Below, in pieces: positions 10,522-22,369 of a stretch of 64,000 bases of DNA; the first letter of the stretch is position 1; the number at the start of each line of letters is the position of its first letter. The stretch is from Leptidea sinapis (taxonomy: Eukaryota; Arthropoda; Insecta; Lepidoptera; Pieridae): positions 2,678,501 through 2,742,500 of the forward strand of contig NC_066279.1 of assembly GCF_905404315.1 (NCBI RefSeq), in the 5' to 3' direction. The notes below the pieces were generated by a model. It did not search any database. It saw nothing but the letters and a program-made list of their open reading frames with translations, and had not been told where the DNA came from. A program made the translations under genes and the position numbers.

Positions 10522-13500
10522 CTAATTACCATTCGTGTCCCATTTTACATTTTGATTAAGTTTTTGTTCAATATAGCTAAATCCCTTTTAAAGAATGTAA
10601 TTATAGATCAATATTCTCAAATAGCAATAGTTTCCTTAGCCCTATACACAAGTTGTTTTACATAAATAACATAAATTAAGTAGAAAGAATGCTCTCAAAG
10701 TATGTCTTCGGGTAACTTTATAATTACCGTTTAAAAAATATTCGCGTTAATTTACTACCTAAAAATTTGAGAACTTATACCCTTAACTGCCTTAACAAGT
10801 TTGCGCCAGTTTGCGCTCGGCGCCCGACCAAACTAAACGCATCAAAGATCGCATTTTATGGCGCCATATTAAAATTTCTCGTCGTGGTTTGCTTTTGTCG
10901 AAATATAGTCTAATCGCCATTTTCAATTTTTTTGGTAAGTAGATGATTATTTTTTTAAACTGATACGTTTATTTAAGTTGTTATAACTCCGTTTTTAGGT
11001 AAAGCAGGTAAAAATTTCATAATCCTTATAAATAACTCTTTATTCAACAAAATGTTTGATATCCTAATTACCAGTTGCATAATTACCATATTTTCCATTA
11101 CTCTAAATTAAACGGTAATGAGTAAATTTTAGAAATGGTAATTATAATAATTTTTTATTGTGATTCCTGTGTTGTGCACTATCGCATCCGTTTAATCGTT
11201 AAAATCGTATGATTTCTTATATTTCAATGTGTTTTAGCCGCGAAAATTTTAAACAAATTAGTTATTTTTTGACAGGAATTTCACAATGCCGTGCACTAAA
11301 GAAGTGATACAAGAGAAGGCTAAATTAGCTCGGAGAGAAAGATACGCTAAAATTAAGTCTGATCCAAAAAAATATGCTCGAGAAAAAGAGAAGGAACGGC
11401 AGAGGTACTTAAAAAGAAAAGAAAGTAAGAAAATTTTAAGTATTAAAGATTTGACACCAAAGGCTAAAAAGTTACAACGGAAAAAATGGAGAGAAATTTT
11501 CAATAAATTTTACCAAAGGAAACTATTACTGAAACGAGGCGAAAAACTTATGGATGTTAATACTCCGAGTGAAACTGAAACCGACCCCTTAAGAAATGAT
11601 AATGATGAGGAACATGAAGAAATGACGAGGCTAATTCGATTTTTCAGAATTTAAATAAGAAGATAAGAAAACTAAAGTACATGATGCAGAAAAAAGAAAA
11701 GATGTATACATTACAAAAACAAGAATTACACAAAAAACTAAATAACTACAGAAAAATTTGTCAGAGACTGAAAAAACGAGTAGAAAGTCCAAATTCTAGA
11801 GCTCTGAGACTAATAAATGAATCAAAGATAAATGACGTCAAGAAAAAGGTTTTGTTTGGTGAAGCTATGAAAAAAACGTTGGAGACTAATTATCAGGCGC
11901 TGAAATCAAAAAAAGAAAAAAATATATTTAGTGACCACATACTTCAACAAAAATCAATACTAAAAGAGCATAAGGTCTTGTCTGAAACTAAACACTTTAC
12001 TATTAGAGAAAGAAACGAGGAAACAAAAAAAAACTATTATCAAAAGTTAAAGCAGGATATTGTAACCTTTTTATTTGATATTTATATTTTATTTATATTT
12101 TTTGAGACGATATTTCAAGAATGACTGCTGGAAAAAAAGAATGTATATCCCAGGACAAGACTAAAAAACAACGAAGATATTTATTAGATTCTATGAAAAA
12201 TCTTCATAAACTTTTTGAAGCAGAAAATACCAAAGTTAGTTATTCATATTTTTGCAAACAAAGGCCATTTTGGGTACTCATACCAGATGTCAGTGATAGA
12301 GAAACATGTTTGTGTAAAACTCATGCGAACATAGAACTATTGTTGGTAGTATTACATTCTCGTAAAATAATCAAAGAAAAGAACTCTGCAGAAGTTATCA
12401 ATAGACTATGTTGTTCCAATACATCAAGCTTGTTGAGTAGATGCGGTACCTGTAAAGATAAAAAGCTTGAATACTTGTTAGATATAGATGAAGCAATAAC
12501 ATACGGTAAATGGGAACATAAGAAAGAGACGTACGTCACAAAGGGTGTGGAAAAGACAAAAAGAGTTATCGCAAAGGTAAAAGTAACTGCCCCTCCAAAA
12601 GAAGCTGTTGCAATATTTGAAAGTCTGATTCCAGAATTTTTGAAGCATGAAGGTACAAGAAGATGGCAATATACTGCTTTGAAAGATCTAAAATCTAACT
12701 TGAAGAAATGTGAAGCCATAGTTCACATTGACTTTAGTGAGAACTATGGCTATAAATATCACTCTGAAGTCCAGTCATTTCATTTTGGAGGTAGCAGGAA
12801 AGAATTGACACTACATACTGCAGTTATATATTTAACTAATGAAGATGACCAAATAACGGCTAAATCATTATGCACGGTCAGCGAAAATATGCGTCATGAC
12901 GCTGCCGCCTGCATATGGGCCCACATAGTACCGCTTCTGGAATACATTCAGACCACCAACAAAAACGTAAATCAGCTACATTTCCTATCCGATTCACCAA
13001 GCAGTCAGTATCGAAATAAAACTATGTTCTATATAATTTCCAAACTTTACTGGAACTTCCCCTTTAAAGCTGGTAACCTGGAACTTTAGTGAAGCAGGAC
13101 ATGGAAAGGGAGCAGCTGATGGAGTAGGTGGTACCGTCAAGAGAATCGCAGACGCAGCGGTGGCTAAATGTAAAGATATTGATAATATTGATGATTTTAT
13201 GACAATTGTAGCACAATCTGCGGAGAATGTCAAACTGGAAATTGTTAATGATTATCAATTTTTTGAAAAAGATTTACTGATTCCTTCAGACAAACTAAAG
13301 CCATTAAAGGGCACAAATAAGGTGCACCAGGTATTGTGGAAGAAAGACTACCCAAGTTTGATTTTTAGAGAGGTAAGCTGTTTTATTTGTTTGAGCGGTT
13401 ATTGTAGTCATGTGAAACATGTCGGAGAGCTTAATCATGAAGAAACCTGTGAAAGGGGTCCTGATAGATAAGGAGATTGGAATTAATCAAGGTAATGTTA

Positions 13501-14850
13501 CAGGATTGCGCTCTGAATTTAAAATCAGTCATAGTGATTACGTAGATGATTTTTTTATACACAGAGTGGAACCTAAGAAAATGTTGCTGAGTAAACCATT
13601 GCGCACTGCTTTTCTTCAACGACGTAACAATGACCAAGAGAATATCAAAATAACATCAAATATAATACTCAAGCCTGTACAAGAAAATAATAATGTTACA
13701 AAGCTCGCTGACATGCAGCCTGACAATAAATTGCATTTAACACCAGACCGTAACATTAACGAAATGGTTAGTCTATACAACATTAGTGGCAGTACTAATT
13801 TCTCCGGAGTGTTTCAAAATTTTGTTAATACAAGCACCTTGAAAGAGACATTATCTGAAAGTGAAGCAAATTCCCAAGCTGATTGTGATTTAATCCCGTC
13901 ATCAGGTTCTAAAAAGACAACTAGTAGTAATTTGAAGCTACGATCAATACAGCGCTCGAGTTTTTGGAGAAGACATGATCAGAATTACTTAGACCCGCAG
14001 ACTCCCTCGACTTCCCGAATAAATATAGAAAAAAGATTTGAGGTCGAAACAGATTACTATAAGCCACCTGTTTACAAAAATAATGGTATGAGTTCTTCTG
14101 ATGATGATTTTGATATTTTTCCGGCCAAAAAACGGTATTTTAAGTAAATTATGAACATTCTCTCAATGATAGATACTTATTATTAATTAGTTTTGAAATA
14201 TTTTTATTTAAAGGTATAATCATGCTAGTCCTGTGACTCTGTGTATTTTAATTGGTTTATTTTTTTTAAAGTGTTTATTTTTTTTGGCTTGGATGCTTAT
14301 TTCCATTTACTAACCAAGACGTTTTTGTTTTTTGTTTCTTTATATTGATTTTCGTTGATTTAATCGATAGATAATAGGTAAGATAAGATTTTTTTGCAGA
14401 ATGAACCTTTGCTTAAAACAAAATCCTAAGATTAATATTAAGTGTATTTTTTTTAAGTTATTTTTACCGCTTACTTCCAACGCCTTACCAAGAAGTTCAT
14501 TGCATTTTGTTTTTTTTAAGTTTATTACATTTTTAATACCTAATAAGTAAGAAATTATGTTCAAGACTGATTTAAATATAAAGAAAAACATGTGTTTATT
14601 TAAGCTGTGTTTTTTATCTTGATCATTTCGGCCAATTCTAAAAAAATTTAAAATTATAATTTGTTACGACTGATAAGTAGATATCTATATGTAGTTTGTT
14701 AAAAAAAGGATTTACTATATTTTAAAATAAAAGTTTAAACTTTTATCTTCTTGCTATTTGATTTATAATTACCATTTCTCATTACCTTCACCATTTTCTA
14801 ATTAACATTTACTGTAAATATCATTACCGTTCACTGAAAATTTTAAACGC
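10522..14850 (+). mobile_element. decayed DNA transposon (Sola-like?)
   Basis: A transposase-like coding region (11286-14147) is flanked by an inverted arrangement of short motifs. TAATTACC occurs near 10522, 10720, 11065, 11080 and 14767, and its complement GGTAATTA at 11137. A perfect 16-bp pair, AGAAATGGTAATTATA at 11131-11146 and its reverse complement at 14764-14779, has further matching sequence around it (AACGGTAATGA on the left, its complement near 14825). These look like subterminal transposase-binding repeats. I could not locate the exact ends or a target duplication, so the boundaries are approximate. Confidence 0.5.
11286..14147 (+). pseudogene. DDE-type transposase, multiply frameshifted
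   Basis: The pieces are read in order. 11286-11654 is a Lys/Arg-rich segment (RRERYAKIKSDPKKYAREKE). 11648-12076 is a probable coiled coil. 12106-13078 is the core. 13079-13465 continues in the next frame, and 13419-14147 is an acidic, Ser-rich tail. Core motifs are HIDFSENYGYKYHSEVQSFH (first Asp), LHFLSDSPSSQYRNK (second Asp) and FSEAGHGKGAADGVGGTVKR. A Cys/His cluster, CFICLSGYCSHVKH, follows. This order of motifs fits my recollection of Sola-type transposases, unverified. Breaks: a frame change at about 11645, an AT-rich insertion at 12077-12105, a 28-bp near-duplication at 13051-13079, and a shift at about 13415-13460. The gaps are too short for normal insect introns, so this is probably a dead copy. 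Confidence 0.65.
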
Positions 14851-15258
14851 CTGTCAGTTAAAAAGTAAAAGTCTAAAATAGTTCCCTTGTACAGTTTCTT
14901 TAAGTGTATGTTTGCAGAAATGTAAAATTTACTCAAAGAATGAGTTTTGTCACAACTTTTATGCAATCTCCTAACATGAGGCAATATGCGCATTTTCAAA
15001 GAATTGCCCAATAGTTGCCGTAATAAAAAGGCTATTGCTCTTAGACCAATCCCTAATTTAAGGTATTAAAGAACCCATAATCATGCCATGACTACTTTAG
15101 CAGTGGATTTCGGCGTGCATGATCACCAATTTGTTTCTCTTATCAGGTTACCTACAGGTAGTAAAAAAAAATATTTACATGTTCATTTCATATTCAATAA
15201 ATTTCGAGAGTAATTTTTTTTTAATTCGTATAATAGCATGTATGAAATTATGATAACA
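14851..15258. other. AT-rich stretch, no gene
   Basis: Nothing recognisable is present. It may include the right terminus of the preceding transposon. Confidence 0.35.
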
Positions 15259-15456
15259 CTAGCGGACCCGACAGACGTTATTCTGTTATAAAAAAAAACT
15301 CTTGCGGATGGAATTTCTTTAAATCCGTTCTAAGCTGATCTCTACTGGGCGAAAGTAATTTTTCTACCAAATTTCAAGTCTCTACGATTTATGGTTCCAG
15401 AGATATCGTATTGAGTGACTATATATGTGGAAATCTCTTATATATATATAGATAGA
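15259..15456 (-). mobile_element. short non-autonomous Helitron
   Basis: On the plus strand it starts CTAGCGGACCCGAC after A (15258); read on the minus strand this is a GTCGGGTCCGCTAG terminus followed by T. The other end reads TATATAGATAGA before T, giving a TC start. The end AACGTCTGTCGGGTCCGCTAG resembles those of the Helitrons at 1251 and 56437. The 5' boundary is uncertain by about 4 bp. It is 198 bp with no ORF. Confidence 0.6.
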
Positions 15457-16904
15457 TTCTCATCAGTAAAAGAACAAAATAATAAAAAATTATAAGTTCT
15501 TTGTGATTAGAAACTTCTTATAGTTGGAGTTAAATACCTAGCTTGCCATACTTTTTTAAAAGACCCGACAAAGTCAAAGCTCGTTTATATAAGTTTAGGC
15601 CGTCCTAGGATGGATAAATAGGTAATATGGAAAACCTAAAAGGCCTGATGATGCTCACCAAGCCAAACTATAAAAACACATTTAGATTTTTATCACTGTT
15701 GTAGAGCTGTGTGTCAGATTTTTCACTTGACTCAATTTAAACATATCTATATTTCTCACACTTTACACAGAAACTTCAACGGATTTATCACAGATTTCTA
15801 TTTCACTAAACAGAACAAACCTTGATCCGTTTTAATCGCAGTTGGCATAAAAACCGTTGTTCAGACACTTGTATCTTGACCTCTCGAAGGTTTTGACGCG
15901 ACTGGGCAATCCCAAATGATATTCAATTGCGGATCACTATTCTTCATTCAGGGGTTAAGGGGATGTGCAAACAGGTCTGCTATTGGCTAGCAGGATTTAT
16001 TTTCAACCAATCAGAATTTAGGGCGTTTGATGAGGGCTATTCTATCAGTAGAACTCGCATAGAAATATCGACTCTATAGAAAAGCATTAGAGTTTATAGT
16101 TAGTTATTTAGATTTTAGTAGCGCTTTGATATTATTCTGAAACGATATTGCGATTAACTTGATTTGAAGCACAGCTTCGTCGGCATTTATTATATGTTTG
16201 TTGTACTCTTTTTGGCTTTTCATGTCTGCCTTTCCAGTACGGGTAACAGGTTCAATCCCGGCTTGAATCCGCATGTTCCTTTGGTGACTGTTATACTTTC
16301 CGATATCCATCGATTATTTCCTGGGTTATAGTTGAGATGTAATAATAAATAGATTCTTGTCGTATTTCTCAGTATTCTGGTTAGAAAATTTATAACTAAA
16401 TATACCGTTGTAATCTAGAGATTATAAGGAATAAATCAATGTATGTTTCAATACTATACACCGCATTCAAGGTGGGCCTATTCCTAGAACAAAAAAAAAT
16501 TTCTCCTTTAAATGAGTTTGTGGTGCAGTTTCAATTATCTCATAGCGCCATTTGTTACCAAAACGGTGCTAGGGATTTCTAATAATAATAATATAAGCCT
16601 TCATTCATATTGTTTTACATGAATTATTTTATTTTTTATTTCGCGGGATTCCATAAACACGCAATATTAATTTATTTTTTAATTTACTTTATATTTAACA
16701 TCGGTATCTACATCTGTTTGGTTTAACTTGACAAAGACCGTTTCCAACTTCTTCAATTCGATTCTATCTCTATTCTAGACGATTTTATCTTTTGTATTTT
16801 CTTCCACTTTTTTCGGGGCAACAACATTAATGGTCTTTGCTCTATTTTTTTCCATTGTGTTTCCATGCGTCACGCTTACGAGTTTGATGATCTTTCCTAT
16901 GACG
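15457..16904. other. intergenic, no supported gene
   Basis: No ORF in this interval has recognisable motifs. Near 16493-16570 there is a GCGCCATTTGTTACC segment of the kind found in LINE 3' tails at 18190 and 60895. The rest is AT-rich and anonymous. Confidence 0.35.
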
Positions 16905-17270
16905 TTCAGCGTTGAGATGTGGTGCTGGCGCCGGATGCTAAGGATACCATGGACGGCTTACCGCACTAACGCCTCGATCCTTAAACGGCCAAAAATAGGG
17001 AGCAGTCCACGTCTATCCACTACATGTCTGCAGTGAATCATGAGATACTTTGGCCACATTGCACAACGCGGTGCTGATAACCTAGAACGTTTGATGGTCA
17101 CCGGGAAAATTGAGGGGAAGAGACCAAGAGGCAGGAGCCCACGACGCTGGTCTGATCAAATATCCAAGCCGACTAACCAACTCCACCATGCGACAGACCG
17201 AAACAGATGGAGGAAAGGTGTAGACGAACTTAAGCGGAGTCACGATCCTCAGCAATGAGGGAACGACTGT
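16905..17270 (+). mobile_element. LINE C-terminal fragment (RTE-like)
   Basis: The first frame gives EMWCWRRMLRIPWTAYRTNA. After a frame change at about 17037, the second gives MRYFGHIAQRGADNLERLM, then GKRPRGRSPRRWSDQI. This is the standard C-terminal order in RTE-type non-LTR elements: the WRRMLRI.W block, the FGH.ARR block and then GRSPxRWxDQ. A stop and frame shift between blocks show that it is dead. Confidence 0.75.
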
Positions 17271-17317
17271 GAAGAATATGACGTTCAGCATACTCCTTTC
17301 CATAGACCTCTGATAAA

Positions 17318-17600
17318 TGAAATGAAAATAAGGGACGAGCCGAGCAGGTCGTTTAGCTGATGGTAATTTATACGCCCTACCCATTACAATGCAGTGCCAT
17401 TCAGGATTCTTGAAAAACCCAATAATTCTGAGCGACACTTTTATTGCGCTCGTCACCTTGAGACATAAGATGTTAAGTCTCATTTGCCCAGTAATTCCAC
17501 TAGCTACGGCGCCCTTCAGACCGAAACACAGTAATGTTTACACATTACACGTTGTGGTACCCATAATCTTGGCGGCTTCCTGTGCAAAGGAGCCTCCCAC
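17318..17600 (-). repeat. repeat family A
   Basis: Full-length inverse copy: AAAATAAGGGACGAGC, GCTGATGGTAATT, CAGGATTCTTGAAAAACCC, the CACCTTGAGACATAAGATG block and a GGAGCCTCCCACTGG end. It sits immediately 3' of the RTE fragment. Confidence 0.8.
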
Positions 17601-17819
17601 TGGTGGAAAATATTTGTAATGCGTTCTTCATTTGTTGTTTGTTTGTGGTACCGGTAGGTATTCGTAACTTAATACGTCAAATAGTTCTCTTCGTTCAATT
17701 CACTTCGTCGTGTCTTAAATTGATAATTTATGTATTTGCTAAGATTATAATAATTTGTCGATGTGTAGCATCTTTCCTCCCGGTTGCTGGATATTTTTTG
17801 TGGGAGTGATTTCGTGAAA

Positions 17820-18300
17820 TGGAATGGAAACGAATAGTGATTTTCATTATTATAACACTAGAAGTAATGTATTGCTTGTAACTAATTCTAGTAGGCTTCA
17901 TAAGATACATAATAGCTTTAAGGGTAAATGTATACACTTCTATAATAAAGTCCCAGCCACTGTTCAGGCATTATCTATAAATACATTTAAATGTTTTATA
18001 AAAAAAATGGCTCTGTCGTAAATCCACTCCACTGCTGAATATCTAAATGATCGGACAGCCTGGGACTAGATTGTGATTATTTTATAGCGATAGAAATGAC
18101 TGTACAATATTGTATATTTTTATTGAAAAGAGCGCAAAAAAAAAGAATGCTGGGAGAGTTTCTTGCGCCGCTTCTTCTCTCTCAGAGCGCCATTTGTTTC
18201 CGAAGCGGAAGTAGTATCTAGTGCTTATTAGAAATTACATCAAAAATAATTCTAAAGGAATGAATTTCGAGAAAATAAAGGCCTTTTATGCCTTGCCTTT
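17820..18300 (+). mobile_element. LINE C-terminus plus 3' UTR
   Basis: The ORF at 17824-18021 ends SSRLHKIHNSFKGKCIHFYN, then KVPATVQALSINTFKCF and a stop. The 3' UTR contains GCGCAAAAAAAAAGAATGCTGGGAGAGTTTCTTGCGCCG-type blocks and GCGCCATTTGTTTCCGAAGC. Two minus-strand relatives lie at 60808-61225 and 62258-62640, both in introns of the plus-strand gene. The reverse transcriptase domain is absent. Confidence 0.75.
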
Positions 18301-18436
18301 AACGTGTTATAGGGAGGTTGGTACCACGGCGTACTGTGGGCCAACATAGGGTATGGGTGTCTGTGATGAGAAAGAGAAACGAGAAATACAGAAGCAGAAC
18401 GCATCAGCTGTGAACTTATTTACAATGTTGTGTATA

Positions 18437-18597
18437 AAATTCTACTAATATTATAAATGCGAAAGTTTGTAAGAATGTATGGATGTATATAGGTTGCTCT
18501 ATAACGAAAAAACTACTGAATGGATTTTAATGAAACTACAATTATACATCTTATATATCAGAATAATACAGGCTATAGCGTGAATTATCCAAAATAA
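18437..18597 (+). mobile_element. Helitron 5' fragment
   Basis: TCTACTAATATTATAAATGC at the start and TATAGCGTGAATTATCC at the end resemble the complete Helitron at 903-1251. The CTAG 3' terminus is missing. The next repeat starts directly at the break. Confidence 0.5.
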
Positions 18598-18800
18598 TAC
18601 GATAAGTCGTAGATGGAGCGACGATTTAAAAGATGCCGCTGGTGTTACGTGGAGCAGATCATGTCATGACCGAGAACAGTGGAAGAGCCTGGGGGAGGCC
18701 TATACGAAAGCAAAACAATCTGTGCCGATGTCTACTGCAAACTAAATGTAAATCTAAAACTATGTAAAGATTGTTATTAAAGGCTATTATTATTATTTTT
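18598..18800 (+). mobile_element. LINE C-terminal fragment
   Basis: It translates to RWSDDLKDAAGVTWSRSCHD, then REQWKSLGEAYTKAK. The W.DD..... W.......W..LGEA pattern is the extreme C-terminus of RTE-like LINEs. An AT-rich repeat tail (TTATTATTATT) follows. Confidence 0.6.
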
Positions 18801-19266
18801 ATAATTTTTCTCAGCCTTTCGCTGGTTTGCCTGCATTTACGGGTCAAAACCAAGTAAATGCAGCGTGTGGTGTGTTAAATTTATGTGTTGGGTGAAATGT
18901 CGTGTTGGTCAATTTGTAAGAACTTTCTAACGATTCGGCATGTATTTAAGATGGCGGCTTTTTGTAAGGTGATGTAAAGAGTTTCCTTTAATTCTAGTAG
19001 TTTGAGACTATGTAACAGATGGTTTGGGATAACACCTGTGGTGGAAAGGACTATTGGAATTACGTATACTTTTTTTTGGTTCCAGATTCTAGCCACTTCA
19101 TCCTTTAGTTCAGTAAATTTGTTGATTTTTTCAGAATTAATATTATTATTATACGATAAGTGTCAGTAAGTAAGAAATAAATCTGCAATCTGCGAGGTAT
19201 TCATGCGTGCGGCACAAAAATTGTAGGAGTTACAAATAATAATATAAAATAATATAATACAATTGT

Positions 19267-19440
19267 TTATCACACTAATATTATAATGGCGAAAGATTTT
19301 GAGTGTTTGTGTATGTTTGTTTCTTCTTCACGCGCAAATGGCTGAACCAATTTTGATAAAATTTGGTTTGCAGTAAGCTGACACCCTGGATTAACACAAA
19401 GGTTTTATATATACATTCTTTATACATAAGAATAGTTAAA
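19267..19440 (+). mobile_element. Helitron 5' fragment
   Basis: An A precedes TCACACTAATATTATAATGG, the lepidopteran Helitron-type start. Sequence CGCAAATGGCTGAACCAATT follows. The 3' end is lost. Confidence 0.45.
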
Positions 19441-20050
19441 TAAGAAAGAGTTTTCTTAGTGAACGCTGCGAAAACAGGTAAAGATAAAATGTTGTAAGGA
19501 ATTATAGAACTTTAAAATATCTACAAAAAATCCGTGACACACTAAATCTGCTTTTATGTTTTAAAAATTAATAAAATTCTGGGGTGTTTTTAGGTAGCTT
19601 TATTGATAATACTTTTCATTAAATTTAATTACTCATCATAAAGAACACACAATGTAGATAATATTTGTGCCTTAAATCAATAAAATCTGACCATTACTTT
19701 AGGATAAATCATACATAGGTAATATACCAAAGTTGCGTGAAACGATGAATAGTCGAAGTACACGGTAAAGTCTAGCAGCCTTACAAATAAACTTGGTATA
19801 AAGTTATACTAAGAATAAACGAAAAATATACAAAATTTTGACTACATCGCTGACAACACTGTCAATACAATGATAATTCTGAAGTCTACCGAATGTCAAG
19901 CAACCTTGCAAATAAACGCGGGAAACGTTATACGTCCGAATAATCCAATCATAATCAAAATGTCTATTTGCAAACATTTTGCATATTCTTGGTTTATTCT
20001 CAGTATAACTTAATACGAAGTTTATTTGAAAGTCCGCAAGTGTTTTTCAA
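19441..20050. other. AT-rich intergenic stretch
   Basis: No gene or recognisable repeat. Confidence 0.35.
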
Positions 20051-20051
20051 T

Positions 20052-20150
20052 ACAGTAGAACTCCTGTTAATTCGAGCACTAAAATTCAGCTTTCCCCTAA
20101 TTCGAATTCTCGGAATTCTCAGTCCCATCGCCTTGAATTTATAAGAGTTG
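20052..20150 (+). repeat. possible Tigger/pogo-like transposon end
   Basis: CAGTAGAACTCCTGTTAATT followed by two AATTCGA-type repeats resembles the inverted ends of Tigger/pogo elements (CAGT..AACCTC..TAATTCG). I found no partner end or transposase. The resemblance is by memory only. Confidence 0.3.
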
Positions 20151-20520
20151 TTCCGTAGATGGCGCTGTGCTAATGACATCATTTTCGAATCGCTGTGTTA
20201 AGAGTGGGTCTCCGATGATTGAAGACTGTTGATTTATTTTTAAGTAAATTTTTTTCACGTAAAAAGTGATCTTCAGCAAGTAATTTCTGAGTTTTGTTAT
20301 TATTATTTTGTGTTTAGTACTTTAGTTTTTTGTTTAATATTTTTTTCAAATAGCGTAGATAGTTTAATTATTTTTGTTGTAAGTTCTTTACTTTATAGCT
20401 ATTTAGTTAGATATCTAGATAAGTTAAATAATTTTGGTGTAATTATGATTTATGACTTGCAAACGCGAATCCAATCTTTGACAGAGCTCTCAAAGAGCTA
20501 TGACAATTGCTAGACAGTAA

Positions 20521-20832
20521 GAATCGAATGTTCATGCTGAACAGCGTAGACTTGAGCAAGCAGCAGTGCCAGCTGATGCTCGACGTCAGGAAAATGCTAT
20601 CCGCATAGCCACTCAGCGTGCATTAGAGACTCCTGAAGAAGCGACTTCTCGGCGTCAAGGAAACACAGAGCGTATGGCCTCTCAACGTGTCGGTGAAACA
20701 CCTGAAGAATCAGGTTCTCGAGGGCACGAGCATGCCCATCTAATGCCTGATCCGGGTGCGTCTGAAACAGCAGATGAGACAAATGCTCGCCGGCTCGCAA
20801 ATGCTAGCGTCAAGCAGGGCGCCGGAAAATAA
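20521..20832 (+). CDS. STPR-repeat ORF (FMBP-1-like repeats)
   Basis: An open frame of 103 codons follows a stop at 20518 and ends at TAA 20830-20832; the first ATG is at 20566. It is built of 23-residue repeats: NAIRIATQRALETPEEATSR, NTERMASQRVGETPEESGSR and HAHLMPDPGASETADETNAR are the starts of three consecutive 23-mers. A 22-residue unit (NVHAEQRRLEQAAV...) precedes them. The period of 23 and the ETPEE core match the STPR (score-and-three peptide repeat) DNA-binding domain of Bombyx fibroin-modulator-binding protein 1. The third unit is degenerate and the fourth ends early. It could be one exon, a pseudogene, or part of a transposon ORF that carries such repeats. No TATA box or splice frame could be fixed. 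Confidence 0.55.
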   Translation, partial: ESNVHAEQRRLEQAAVPADARRQENAIRIATQRALETPEEATSRRQGNTERMASQRVGETPEESGSRGHEHAHLMPDPGASETADETNARRLANASVKQGAGK

Positions 20833-21039
20833 AAAACAAAATAATAAAACACATGTATAAAAATACCAAGAAAATATACTGAATCGCTAATAACTTGGGC
20901 ATACAATGTAACGAACGACACATTACTTCATTTCTTTAGTAGCGGAGCGTTCAATCAATCAGTCAATTACTTATATTTTTTTGAATAAGGTACGTATACA
21001 TGGATAAAACTATTGGACGTTCCGGTGGGCGCTTCGAAC

Positions 21040-21245
21040 CAATTGTGTTTAGGCATTAGTCCGGCGTCGTACTCTGCACGATTCGGTTGCGGATCATATT
21101 CGATGGTATGTCATATTATAAATATATATAAATTATTATTAATACCGTCCGGACCGTAACGAGTTCTACGGCGTACCAATTGGTGCGAGGCGCACTCCGT
21201 CCGATGGTCCGGCCGTACCAAATCCGACCATGTGTTTGGACTGTA
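21040..21245. repeat. degenerate MITE with TACGGCCGGACC ends
   Basis: The right part (GATGGTCCGGCCGTACCAAA and TCCGACCATG) matches the right end of the element at 40372-40553, and ATATTCGATGGTATG occurs in both. The left inverted end is poorly preserved. No ORF. Confidence 0.45.
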
Positions 21246-22029
21246 AGGCTCGTTGAATTGTGTATCTATTCCTCTTAGGTGTTACATAAAATACTAAGTA
21301 TCATTCGCGGGACAGTGTGTTGCCACTACTCTGGTGTATTAGGTTGGTCGACTTGGTCTCATGTCTCCTTTTTTCACCCTCGTTAGGAATCACTTAGGTG
21401 CTTGCTCCCCTTGGTATTGTAGCAAGGAGATCTTATCCGTATATGAGATCACATTGTTACACTGTTGGCCGCAAAGGTTAATACGAAGATATAATTTAAA
21501 ACATTTGAACAATGACTGAGAAACATTTGAAGATGAGATCATGAGTTGAAGTTAGAACAGTCGGTCTTCGGCCTAATTCTACATATATTCATAATATATC
21601 TATTTATTCTTGATAATGTTATGTATGTACATGGACCACTGACCTCTACTATTTACCACTGAACTTTGGCTGTCAAAGTGATTTTGTGCCTGTTTGGTAT
21701 TCGCCATTTTGGTGCTGTTGGCCGTGTAGCGAGAGTCTGCGGTACTAAAACCTCCATTTTTACTACTTTATTACGTTGATTCTTGAAGTATAAATAACAC
21801 GAAAAACGAACGAAATTAATTCAAAATTCAAAAATACTTCAGAGTAATGCACGTTCCTTCGGAGCCATTTGAATTATTACGTCAAAATTAGTTCTCTGGA
21901 CGCTCGCGAGTGGTGCTTCAAATTGGGACAAAAAATTTGGTGTCAAACATATAGAACAGTCTGTCCAGTGGTATTTATACAGGTCAGTGACATTAGTTAA
22001 CGTTCTATAAACATGACAGTTTCTAACTT
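21246..22029. other. intergenic, no supported gene
   Basis: No coding motif, RNA gene or clear repeat was recognised in this interval. Confidence 0.35.
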
Positions 22030-22300
22030 GTTGACAGTTGATACCAGCAACAAACAAACTTATTATGCCTACTACTCGGGTAAGTCTTGTTAATAAGTCT
22101 TACTTACTTATTTGCTTTTACAACAAGATCCCAGAAAATGTTTAAAATAAAATATGTATTACGAAACACAAAAGAATTTTTGAAAAACGTTTATATGTGG
22201 TACATGTTAGTATAACATAAATGTCTTTCTTAATGATAACACAGATTCGGAATGGAGCGACTACCCTCAGACTACTAAATAATAAATTATATTTATAACA
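22030..22300 (+). mobile_element. LINE C-terminus, frame-broken
   Basis: The sequence matches, in forward orientation, the C-terminal block that is read on the minus strand at 51732-52007 (RLIMPTTR..., CFYNKIPENVQ). It is seen here as TTATTATGCCTACTACTCGG, ACAACAAGATCCCAGAAAAT and a diverged tail. Related fragments are at 39400-39610 and 35090-35170. Confidence 0.55.
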
Positions 22301-22369
22301 TTGTAACGATTTTTATGATCAAAAATCTACGTTGAGTTTCTTGCGCCCCTTCTTCTCAGGTCTGGTCCA

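Noticed and set aside
12321..12719. 132-codon minus-strand ORF
   Set aside because: It is antisense to the transposase coding region and has no motif of its own.
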